Source: Acidobacteriota bacterium (GTDB lineage: Bacteria > Acidobacteriota > Terriglobia > Bryobacterales > JACQDG01). Taken from it: a stretch of 5,501 nucleotides of DNA. The stretch covers positions 1 to 5,501 of the forward strand of contig JACQDG010000177.1 of the NCBI GenBank assembly GCA_016201185.1, given 5' to 3'. Positions within the stretch are counted from its first letter, which is position 1. Every line of letters starts with the position of its first letter. The translations under genes and the position numbers were made by a program. This document shows, in pieces, positions 1-4,896 of this stretch. Under the pieces are notes generated by a model that was not told the DNA's origin, ran no database searches, and saw only the letters and a program-made list of their open reading frames with translations.

Positions 1-1
1 C

Positions 2-1636
2 ACCTATCATGCGCTGGTTGTCGCGGGCCTGCATGTGGGCGCACTGGCCTGGTTCTTTCTTCTGTTGCTTCGGATCGTGCGGATTCCGGCGGGATGGGGG
101 TGGCTCGCGACCCTGGTTTTCCTGGCGGGCTTTGTTCTGTTGTGCGGCTCGCGGCTGCCCACCGTCCGCGCCACCTGCCTGGTGGGGGCTTACATGCTCT
201 GCCGGCTCCTATATCGCCAGCGCCGCGCCCTGAACATCATCGCCGCTACGGCGCTCGGCATGTTGGTGGTGGATCCCGGCGACCTCTTTGACGTAAGCTT
301 CCAGCTCTCCTTTCTTTCAGTGGCCGTCATCGCCGCCGTGGCCGTTCCGATCATCGAGCAGACGCTGGAGCCCTATCGCTTGGCCCTGGTCGATTTGCCG
401 AACCGGGACCGGGACATGCATCTTCCGCCCAAGGTCGCCCAGACCCGGATCGAGTGGCGGATGGCCGCCGGCCGATTGCCTTTTGCGCCGCGGGTTTCGA
501 TGGCGATCGTGTGTGGGGCAATTCGCCCTTTGGTTGCAGCGGGTGAATTGATCATCGTTTCGGCGTCGGTGCAGCTCGGCCTGGCGCTGCCCATGGCGGT
601 CTATTTTCACCGCATCTCGTGGAGCGGGCTTTCGGCAAATCTGTTGGTAGTACCGCTGATCGGCCTGATTGTGCCCTTGGGGTTCGTGGCCATTTTGACC
701 GGCTGGGGGATGCTGGGCAAGGCGGTTTCGGCGCTGGTAACGGCGATGATCGCCGTGGCCGAATGGCATGCGCGATTAAGCTGGCTCGAAGCCCGCGTCC
801 CCTTGCCGCCGGTCTGGCTCGGCATCGCTTTCGCCGGCGCGCTGGCGTTTTTTGCCTGGTCCTTCGGAAAGCGGCGGATCTTCCAGGCCGCTGCTGTGTG
901 GGTTCTGTTCGCCTCCGTTGCCGGGCTCGTCCTCCATCCTTTTGCCCCGCGTCTAGAGCCGGGAAAGCTCGAGATCACCGCGCTGGACGTCGGCCAGGGA
1001 GAGGCTTTGTTTCTGGCGCTTCCCCAGGGCCAGGCGATGCTGGTGGACGGGGGCGGCCTGGCCACGTTCGGCAACGTCACCACCCGCCTGCCCGACATCG
1101 GCGAGGAAGTAGTCTCTCCCTACCTGTGGTCCCGCTCCGTTCGTTCCCTGGACGTGGTGGCTGTTTCCCACGCTCATTACGACCACGTTGGAGGCCTGCC
1201 GGCAGTGCTTGAAAATTTTCGCGTGCGGGAATTGTGGATCGGCAACAATCCCTCGACGCCCGACTACGAACGGGTGCTCGAGACCGCGAGGCGCCGCGGC
1301 ACGCAGGTAGTCCGGCTGACCCGGGGCGACGCGCGCTCGGTAGGCGGCGTGACCTTGGCCGACGACGGCCTTCTGCCTCACGCTGACGTCCTCAAAGTGC
1401 CGCACCATGGCAGCAAGACTTCCTCCAACGACTTCTTCCTCGCTCAAACTACTCCCTGGTTTGCCCTGATCTCGGCCGGCTACGACAACCCTTACGGCCA
1501 TCCCCATCCCGACGTGCTTTCCCGCCTGTCCGAGCGCCGGGCTTACGTCCTGCGCACGGACCGCGACGGCCAGGTGACCGTCTCCACCGACGGCCACCGG
1601 CTGTTTCTCGAGACATACGAATGGAACCGCCGATGA
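2..1636 (+). CDS. comEC: ComEC/Rec2 DNA-uptake channel protein with metallo-beta-lactamase domain (5' partial)
   Basis: This is the inner-membrane channel for single-stranded DNA entry in natural transformation. The frame is open at the left edge, so 544 C-terminal residues are visible (numbered here from nt 2); an ATG at 35 is internal because the motif AGLHVG begins before it. Residues 1-110 hold hydrophobic segments of the Competence domain, including the family signatures LPTVRA and FQLSFLSVAVI. A soluble loop of about 60 residues follows, then more membrane segments to about residue 315. The C-terminal metallo-beta-lactamase fold starts at LDVGQGE (D329) and has H390-A-H392-Y-D394-H395, PHHGS at 467-471 and GHPHP at 499-503. 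Between about residues 448 and 456 the usual block with the ND-S-LV and (T/P)GD motifs is missing, so the domain looks internally shortened. The stop (TGA 1634-1636) lies inside the repeat that begins the next cassette. Family assignment is firm; activity of the C-terminal domain is doubtful. Confidence 0.93.
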   Translation, partial: TYHALVVAGLHVGALAWFFLLLLRIVRIPAGWGWLATLVFLAGFVLLCGSRLPTVRATCLVGAYMLCRLLYRQRRALNIIAATALGMLVVDPGDLFDVSFQLSFLSVAVIAAVAVPIIEQTLEPYRLALVDLPNRDRDMHLPPKVAQTRIEWRMAAGRLPFAPRVSMAIVCGAIRPLVAAGELIIVSASVQLGLALPMAVYFHRISWSGLSANLLVVPLIGLIVPLGFVAILTGWGMLGKAVSALVTAMIAVAEWHARLSWLEARVPLPPVWLGIAFAGALAFFAWSFGKRRIFQAAAVWVLFASVAGLVLHPFAPRLEPGKLEITALDVGQGEALFLALPQGQAMLVDGGGLATFGNVTTRLPDIGEEVVSPYLWSRSVRSLDVVAVSHAHYDHVGGLPAVLENFRVRELWIGNNPSTPDYERVLETARRRGTQVVRLTRGDARSVGGVTLADDGLLPHADVLKVPHHGSKTSSNDFFLAQTTPWFALISAGYDNPYGHPHPDVLSRLSERRAYVLRTDRDGQVTVSTDGHRLFLETYEWNRR

Positions 1637-1657
1637 ACGCCGATGCACGCCGATTAG
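1628..1657. repeat. Three imperfect 10-bp tandem units at the left cassette end
   Basis: The units are CGCCGATGAA (1628-1637), CGCCGATGCA (1638-1647) and CGCCGATTAG (1648-1657). The first carries both the comEC stop codon and the preferred start codon of the GxxExxY gene. The other two encode the N-terminal residues up to about L8 of that protein. Confidence 0.85.
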
Positions 1658-2016
1658 ACGAAATAACTAAGAAGGTGATTGGTTGCTCCTACGCCGTTGC
1701 TAACACTTTAGGGAGCGGCTTTCTTGAAAAGGTGTACGAGAATGCACTGACTTATGAACTGAGAAAGGCTGGACTGACAGTGGATCAGCAAAAGGCGATC
1801 GAGGTCTGTTATGAAGAGATCGTCGTAGGAGACTACGTGGCTGACTTGGTGGTGGAAGACTCGGTGCTCGTGGAGCTAAAGGTGGCGAAGCAGTTGGATC
1901 AAGTTCATCTTGCGCAGTGCATGAATTACCTGGCAGCAACAGGTCTCAAAGTTTGCCTCCTCATCAATTTCGGCACGCGCAAAGTGCAAGTGAAGCGAGT
2001 CGTCAGAGGCTTTTGA
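1633..2016 (+). CDS. GxxExxY protein (PDDEXK_3 family, nuclease-like fold)
   Basis: A small protein of 127 residues, which is normal length for the GxxExxY/PDDEXK_3 (PF13366) family. The naming motif GFLEKVY is at residues 29-35. A PDDEXK-like core follows: D71 in VADLVVE, then E81-L-K83 in VELKV, as expected for metal-dependent nuclease folds. The molecular role of this family is not established, so nuclease action is inferred from fold only. The ATG at 1633 is preferred because it overlaps the comEC stop in ATGA, and the resulting N-terminus, MNADARRLDEIT, resembles relatives as I remember them. An in-frame ATG at 1621 would add four residues. Neither start has a clear Shine-Dalgarno sequence, so expression probably relies on coupling to comEC. 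Its codons are less GC-rich than its neighbours', consistent with separate ancestry. Confidence 0.9.
   Translation: MNADARRLDEITKKVIGCSYAVANTLGSGFLEKVYENALTYELRKAGLTVDQQKAIEVCYEEIVVGDYVADLVVEDSVLVELKVAKQLDQVHLAQCMNYLAATGLKVCLLINFGTRKVQVKRVVRGF
1638..1655 (+). repeat. Left arm of perfect 18-bp inverted repeat
   Basis: The arm reads CGCCGATGCACGCCGATT. It is the exact reverse complement of 2017-2034, and the bases just outside both ends of the match do not pair. The arm lies inside the coding sequence of the GxxExxY protein. The arms are separated by 361 bases, so a chance perfect match of this length is very unlikely. Confidence 0.95.
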
Positions 2017-2034
2017 AATCGGCGTGCATCGGCG
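2017..2034 (-). repeat. Right arm of perfect 18-bp inverted repeat
   Basis: The plus strand reads AATCGGCGTGCATCGGCG, starting at the base after the GxxExxY stop codon (2014-2016). It is the exact reverse complement of 1638-1655. Unlike the left arm it is non-coding. It ends one base (2035) before the stop codon of the convergent DUF2007 gene (2036-2038). Confidence 0.95.
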
Positions 2035-2035
2035 G

Positions 2036-2308
2036 CTACAATTCCGTTTCCGCTTCGGCTTCCTCGGCCGCCGCCGGGCCGGCCTGCTCCCCTTCGCGGA
2101 TGACCTGCTGGGCGCGCTCCGCCTCGGAGGCCACGACTTTCACCTCAACGGTCCCCACCGGAAGCTCCGTCACATTCTCCCGCACCAGCACGGACTTGAT
2201 GCCGCTCGACTCGAGCAGCGCGTGCACCGACTGCGCCTCCATTTCCGCCGAAATACCGGCGCTCGCAAACACAGGTACCAGCGGTCCTTCCTGTTCTTTT
2301 TCGCCCAT
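2036..2308 (-). CDS. DUF2007 family protein (putative signal-transducing protein)
   Basis: A 90-residue soluble protein. Residues 9-70 (LVPVFASAGISAEMEAQSVH through VKVVASEAERAQQVI) match the DUF2007 pattern (PF09413): a beta strand reading VPVF, a helix for 'which residues to compare' (AEMEAQSVHALLESSGI), a second strand (SVLVREN) and a final strand-helix unit. Family members are small ferredoxin-like-fold proteins of unproven function, sometimes labelled as signal-transducing. The last 20 residues are a low-complexity Ala/Glu tail. The ATG at 2308 is well supported by a GGAGG Shine-Dalgarno sequence six bases upstream. The gene is divergent from the 82-residue gene and shares its promoter region. 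Its stop codon directly abuts the right repeat of the GxxExxY cassette, so the end of the original gene could have been altered by insertion. Confidence 0.8.
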   Translation of the reverse strand: MGEKEQEGPLVPVFASAGISAEMEAQSVHALLESSGIKSVLVRENVTELPVGTVEVKVVASEAERAQQVIREGEQAGPAAAEEAEAETEL

Positions 2309-2325
2309 GGTTCGCCTCCGGGAAC

Positions 2326-2354
2326 TTGGAACCGCTTCCCTCTCCGATTATAAT
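2326..2354 (+). promoter_or_regulatory. Sigma70-type promoter for the 82-residue gene, short leader
   Basis: TTGGAA at 2326-2331 (four of six consensus bases), a 17-bp spacer, and a perfect TATAAT at 2349-2354. The expected start of transcription is about 2361, leaving a leader of only about six bases before the ATG at 2367. This fits the absence of a Shine-Dalgarno sequence and suggests near-leaderless translation. Confidence 0.65.
2347..2352 (-). promoter_or_regulatory. Reverse-strand -10 element for the DUF2007 gene
   Basis: The plus strand reads ATTATAAT at 2347-2354, so the minus strand also has a perfect TATAAT at 2352-2347. It overlaps the forward -10 by four bases. No good -35 is visible at the right distance on the minus strand. 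The start of transcription would be near 2340, about 32 bases before the DUF2007 start, which leaves room for its Shine-Dalgarno sequence. Confidence 0.45.
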
Positions 2355-2366
2355 TCGCTGTAGACC

Positions 2367-2615
2367 ATGCCATACGCCACCCCGGAAGAAATCGCCGAAG
2401 AAGGGCGCAGGGTACGCCGCCTGCAACTGATGATGGCCCTGGCGATGAACGTGATCAGCCAGAGCCACAGCATGACGGTGGAAGAGGCCAGCGAGTTGGT
2501 CGCTTCGGCCCGCCGGGCGGCGCTAAATCTGTTTCCGGGCAAGGAACTGGCTTACGACCTGATCTACCGTCCCCGCTTCCAGCGCCTGATGACCGAGAAG
2601 TACCGCCTGCACTGA
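2367..2615 (+). CDS. Small conserved-looking protein of unknown function (82 aa)
   Basis: I do not recognise a named family. The protein is soluble and mostly helical by composition. It has an acidic and basic first helix (TPEEIAEEGRRVRRLQLMMA, residues 5-24), a second helix (MTVEEASELVASARRAALNLF, 36-56) and an aromatic, basic C-terminus ending LIYRPRFQRLMTEKYRLH. There is no signal peptide and no cysteine. Coding potential is supported by a strong sigma70-type promoter placed immediately upstream, biased third positions and lack of a competing frame. The ATG at 2367 has no Shine-Dalgarno sequence, in keeping with the very short predicted leader. It is divergent from the DUF2007 gene and convergent with the GvpL/F gene, with 26 bases between the stop codons and no clear terminator. 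It may be a DNA- or protein-binding helical protein, but nothing specific shows that. Confidence 0.75.
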   Translation: MPYATPEEIAEEGRRVRRLQLMMALAMNVISQSHSMTVEEASELVASARRAALNLFPGKELAYDLIYRPRFQRLMTEKYRLH

Positions 2616-2641
2616 GTTCGGGCGAGGGTGGGTCCTTCCGC

Positions 2642-3271
2642 CTATCCGGCTCGCGAGGAAGCTTCCGAACGCCGCGCGCTGCGCTCGGCCCGCACCGGCA
2701 TCCGGAGGAATTGCGGCAGGAAATGGAAGGGCGGCCGGGGACCGCTGACCTCGACAGCCTGCGGCTCGAGCCGCTGCCGGTATTCCTCCGCTGACCGGCG
2801 CTCGATCAAGTGTGCCATCTCCAGGATCGAACCTCCGGCCGGGTTCTCCTGCACTTCAAACCAGGAATCGAGCGGCCGGCAAGTTTCGTTGATCTCAGCG
2901 ACCCGCGCGTTGGCGCTGTCCTCGCTTTTAAGGCGCACGCGCACGCTCATCTCGGCTTTGCCTTCCAGCCGGTCAAGTGCATGCAGCAGTTCCGGACGGC
3001 GGTCGGCCAGCAGCCGGGCCACGGTCGTCTCGCTGCGGAAACTCGAGCCGAACCGCAAAGGCAGCACGGTGGCCCGCTTCGAAGCAGCCGTCAGGACGGC
3101 GTTATACTCCAGCATCAATTCCGGAGTGGACCGCGTCCCCGGCGGGACTCGCCTGGTCGCCGCTACCAGGTCCTGCTCCCGCACGAAATCCACGCCGGCC
3201 GCGCTCAAAGTGCGGAAGGAAAGCCGCTCGACTTCCGGATCCGAGCGGGCAATGAAGTAGCAGTAGAGCAT
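2642..3271 (-). CDS. GvpL/GvpF-family protein (orphan gas-vesicle-type protein)
   Basis: A 209-residue protein with the signatures of the GvpL/GvpF family (PF06386). The start MLYCYFIARSD is the family's first strand. Next come VLPLRFGSSF (69-78), LEGKAEMSVRVR (102-113), a helix SILEMAHLIERR (148-159), and SGPRPPFHFLP (176-186), which corresponds to the usual GPWPPYSF strand. In gas-vesicle clusters these proteins are accessory or minor components that assist shell assembly. Here no gvpA, gvpN or other gvp gene is visible nearby, so a gas-vesicle role is doubtful; the domain also occurs in bacteria without vesicles. The C-terminal 25 residues are basic and Ser/Arg rich. The ATG at 3271 fits the family start but has only a weak G-rich stretch upstream. 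It is transcribed away from the 44-residue membrane-protein gene and converges on the 82-residue gene. Confidence 0.85.
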   Translation of the reverse strand: MLYCYFIARSDPEVERLSFRTLSAAGVDFVREQDLVAATRRVPPGTRSTPELMLEYNAVLTAASKRATVLPLRFGSSFRSETTVARLLADRRPELLHALDRLEGKAEMSVRVRLKSEDSANARVAEINETCRPLDSWFEVQENPAGGSILEMAHLIERRSAEEYRQRLEPQAVEVSGPRPPFHFLPQFLRMPVRAERSARRSEASSRAG

Positions 3272-3295
3272 GGGGGCGCCCAGGGAAACTCAGTT

Positions 3296-3324
3296 ATCTT
3301 AGTCGCCGGCGGGCCAATGTGCAA
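3296..3324 (-). promoter_or_regulatory. Possible promoter for the GvpL/F gene
   Basis: On the minus strand, TTGCAC (3324-3319) is followed by a 17-bp spacer and TAAGAT (3301-3296). The elements match the sigma70 consensus at three and four of six bases. The spacing is ideal and the site lies 25 bases before the start codon, but the match is modest. Confidence 0.35.
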
Positions 3325-3330
3325 GCCCTA

Positions 3331-3359
3331 TTGACTCCCCCTTTTTTCAGGAATAAAGT
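3331..3359 (+). promoter_or_regulatory. Sigma70-type promoter for the 44-residue membrane protein
   Basis: TTGACT at 3331-3336 (five of six consensus bases), a 17-bp spacer and TAAAGT at 3354-3359 (four of six). Transcription would begin near 3366, giving a leader of about 57 bases. It stands back to back with the possible GvpL/F promoter without overlapping it. Confidence 0.55.
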
Positions 3360-3371
3360 ACTAGCAGAAGT

Positions 3372-3391
3372 GCGGCCGCGAGGGCGGCTGC
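3372..3391 (+). other. GC-rich hairpin in the leader of the 44-residue gene
   Basis: GCGGCCGC (3372-3379) can pair with GCGGCTGC (3384-3391) across a GAGG loop, giving eight pairs with one G-U wobble. No T run follows, so it is not an intrinsic terminator. It would lie close to the 5' end of the predicted transcript, where it could stabilise the RNA. In such GC-rich DNA a chance hairpin is also plausible. Confidence 0.35.
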
Positions 3392-3422
3392 GGACATCGT
3401 TGGCAGAGGGAGGTACGCGGCG

Positions 3423-3557
3423 ATGTTTGAAGTTATCGAAAGACACAAGTACACCACCGAAGAAAAAAAGGTGATTCTCTTGGAGTACCTGGCGGCGGTG
3501 GCGCTTTGCGGCATCGTGGGCGTGGTGCTATGGATGATCTTCTCCGCCGGTGGATGA
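3423..3557 (+). CDS. Small single-pass membrane protein (44 aa), unknown function
   Basis: The frame encodes 44 residues. A charged N-terminal segment (MFEVIERHKYTTEEKK, 1-16) is followed by one hydrophobic helix (about residues 18-40, ILLEYLAAVALCGIVGVVLW and on) and a short SAGG tail. This predicts a single-pass inner-membrane protein; by the positive-inside rule its N-terminus is probably cytoplasmic. The case that it is real rests on GGAGGT at 3409-3414, eight bases before the ATG, and on a good promoter upstream (3331-3359). The stretch has no other gene. Its last 30 bases overlap the 3' end of cca on the opposite strand, so the two transcripts would be complementary there. I do not recognise a family, and genes of this size are often missed by annotation. 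Confidence 0.7.
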   Translation: MFEVIERHKYTTEEKKVILLEYLAAVALCGIVGVVLWMIFSAGG

Positions 3558-4883
3558 GCCCGGCCCTTCGGCGGCGCCCGCCGGAAACTGCGCGCGGACC
3601 AGGGCCAGGGCCTCGGCGGAGCTCGTAATGCGTCCTTCGAGTTGAGCCTCCTCCACTGTCTCCAGCATTTTCTGAAAGAGCGGCCCGGGCTGGTAGCCGG
3701 CGGCGATCAGGTCATCCCCCGTGAGCAGCCGCGCCGGGCGGATCTCTTCCTCTGGCAGGCTGCGCCAGGCGCGCAGGACCACCTCGTAGTTCTCCAGGTT
3801 GCGGTGGCTCGAAAGGCAATCCAGCCGGTGTAATTCCAGGTGTTCCTCAAAGGCCTCCAGCCGCAGGAAACGCTTCAGCGTGCTCGGCCGCATGCGGTCC
3901 GCATCCTTGAAGCGCAGATGGTTTGCTACCAGCGCCACGATCTGATCGATCTGCCGGCGGGAAAAACGCAGCCGGGTGCAGATTTCCTCCGCCATTTTCG
4001 CTCCCACCTCGACGTGGCCGTCGAAACGGATTCGCTCCGCAACGCGAAACGTCGGCGGCTTGCCCACGTCGTGCAGTAGCACGCCCAGGGCCAGGGTCGG
4101 CGAGGGCTCACGCAGCATCTCCAGCATGAGCAGGGTGTGGATCCACACGTCTCCCTCGGGATGAAACTCCGGCGGCTGCGGCACGCCTTTCATGGCGCAT
4201 ATCTCGGGCAGCAGCCGGGCCAGTAGACCCGCCTCATCGAGCAGCTCCATCCCCCGTCGCGCCCCGCCTTCCGTCAGGATGCGGACCAGTTCTTCCCGCA
4301 CCCGCTCCGTGGCCACGCCATCGATGGCCGCGCGTTGCTGCTGGATGGCGGCGAGCGTGGCCGGCTCGATTGCAAAGCCGAACCGGGCCGCAAAACGGAT
4401 GGCCCGCAGCATCCGCAGCCTGTCTTCGGCGAAGCGCTCGGCCGGATCGCCGATGGCCCGCACCAGCCTGGCTTCGAGATCCGCCCGGCCGCCCACAAGA
4501 TCGAGCACTTGGCCGCTAGCCGGATCGAGCAGCAAGCCGTTGATGGTGAAGTCGCGGCGGCGAACAGCCTGCTCGGCGCTGGAAGTGAAGGTCACGCCGC
4601 TCGGGCGGCGGCCGTCCAGGTAGGCATGATCCGAGCGAAAGGTGGCAATTTCCACCTGGACGCCTTCCCGGCGAACCAGCATGACGCCGAACTGCGCCCC
4701 CACCGCCAGAGCGTCCGAAAACAGTTCCCGAACCCGGCCCGGCGGGGCGTCCGTCACTACATCGAAATCCTTAGGCTCCCGGCCGAGAAGCATGTCGCGG
4801 ACGCAGCCCCCGGCCAGATACGCCGCCTGCCCGGCGCGGTGCAGGGTTTTCGTAATGTCGATAGCCAGTTCGTGCGCGGTCAT
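3528..4883 (-). CDS. cca: CCA tRNA nucleotidyltransferase with HD domain
   Basis: This class II nucleotidyltransferase adds or repairs the 3' CCA of tRNAs in the cytoplasm without a template. In its 451 residues the motifs run in order. GGCVRD (25-30) is the nucleotide-binding turn, followed by D39-F-D41 in KDFDVVTDA, the catalytic carboxylates. RRRDFTINGLLLD is at 108-120. The EDRLRMLRAIRFAARFGF block (153-170) has the E-D-x-x-R nucleotide-recognition residues, and ERVREELVRIL is at 193-203. An HD phosphohydrolase-type domain follows: H249, H271-D272 in LLHDVGKPPTF, and H290. HD-containing members are usually full CCA enzymes, but some bacteria split CC- and A-adding activity between paralogues, which cannot be decided here. 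The start at 4883 lies 13 bases after the dinB stop. The only Shine-Dalgarno-like GGAGG is over 20 bases away, so coupling to dinB is likely. The 3' end overlaps the 44-residue gene. Confidence 0.93.
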   Translation of the reverse strand: MTAHELAIDITKTLHRAGQAAYLAGGCVRDMLLGREPKDFDVVTDAPPGRVRELFSDALAVGAQFGVMLVRREGVQVEIATFRSDHAYLDGRRPSGVTFTSSAEQAVRRRDFTINGLLLDPASGQVLDLVGGRADLEARLVRAIGDPAERFAEDRLRMLRAIRFAARFGFAIEPATLAAIQQQRAAIDGVATERVREELVRILTEGGARRGMELLDEAGLLARLLPEICAMKGVPQPPEFHPEGDVWIHTLLMLEMLREPSPTLALGVLLHDVGKPPTFRVAERIRFDGHVEVGAKMAEEICTRLRFSRRQIDQIVALVANHLRFKDADRMRPSTLKRFLRLEAFEEHLELHRLDCLSSHRNLENYEVVLRAWRSLPEEEIRPARLLTGDDLIAAGYQPGPLFQKMLETVEEAQLEGRITSSAEALALVRAQFPAGAAEGPGSSTGGEDHP

Positions 4884-4896
4884 CGGGGTACGCCGT

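Larger units (their letters stand above)
1628..2035. mobile_element. Putative inverted-repeat-bounded GxxExxY cassette
   Basis: What is seen: one small gene lies between inverted copies of a GC-rich repeat. The left end has three 10-bp units starting CGCCGATG or CGCCGATT; the right end has two units in the opposite orientation. The 18 innermost bases match perfectly. The body is visibly lower in GC than comEC or the DUF2007 gene. The cassette exactly fills the gap between two convergent gene ends: the comEC stop is in its left repeat and the DUF2007 stop begins one base beyond its right repeat. No transposase and no target-site duplication are visible. What is inferred: it may be a non-autonomous or self-moving unit whose ends are the repeats. 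It could instead be a resident gene that acquired REP-like repeats. The boundaries are set from the outer repeat units and may be off by a few bases. Confidence 0.5.

Noticed and set aside
1621..1623. ATG at 1621 as start of the GxxExxY gene
   Set aside because: It is possible, but the ATG at 1633 gives an ATGA overlap with comEC and a family-like N-terminus; the difference is four residues.
953..1648. Long open frame (231 aa) on the minus strand opposite comEC
   Set aside because: It has no recognisable domain and no ribosome binding site, and it lies opposite the well-supported metallo-beta-lactamase domain of comEC; it is a product of high GC content.
1628..1657. Short tandem repeats as a possible CRISPR array
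   Set aside because: The units are 10 bp, contiguous and without spacers, and part of them is coding; they fit cassette termini, not CRISPR.
1600..2060. Target-site duplication flanking the GxxExxY cassette
   Set aside because: The bases just outside the two repeat ends (GGAAC on the left, CTACA on the right) show no direct repeat, so insertion by a duplicating transposase is not supported.
2616..2670. Possible bidirectional terminator between the convergent 82-residue and GvpL/F genes
   Set aside because: GTTCGG (2616-2621) and CCGAAC (2665-2670) are complementary but 43 bases apart, with no T run; too weak to call.
2628..3260. Open frame of 210 aa on the plus strand opposite the GvpL/F gene
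   Set aside because: The Ser/Arg-rich product has no domain, while the opposite strand carries clear GvpL/F signatures.
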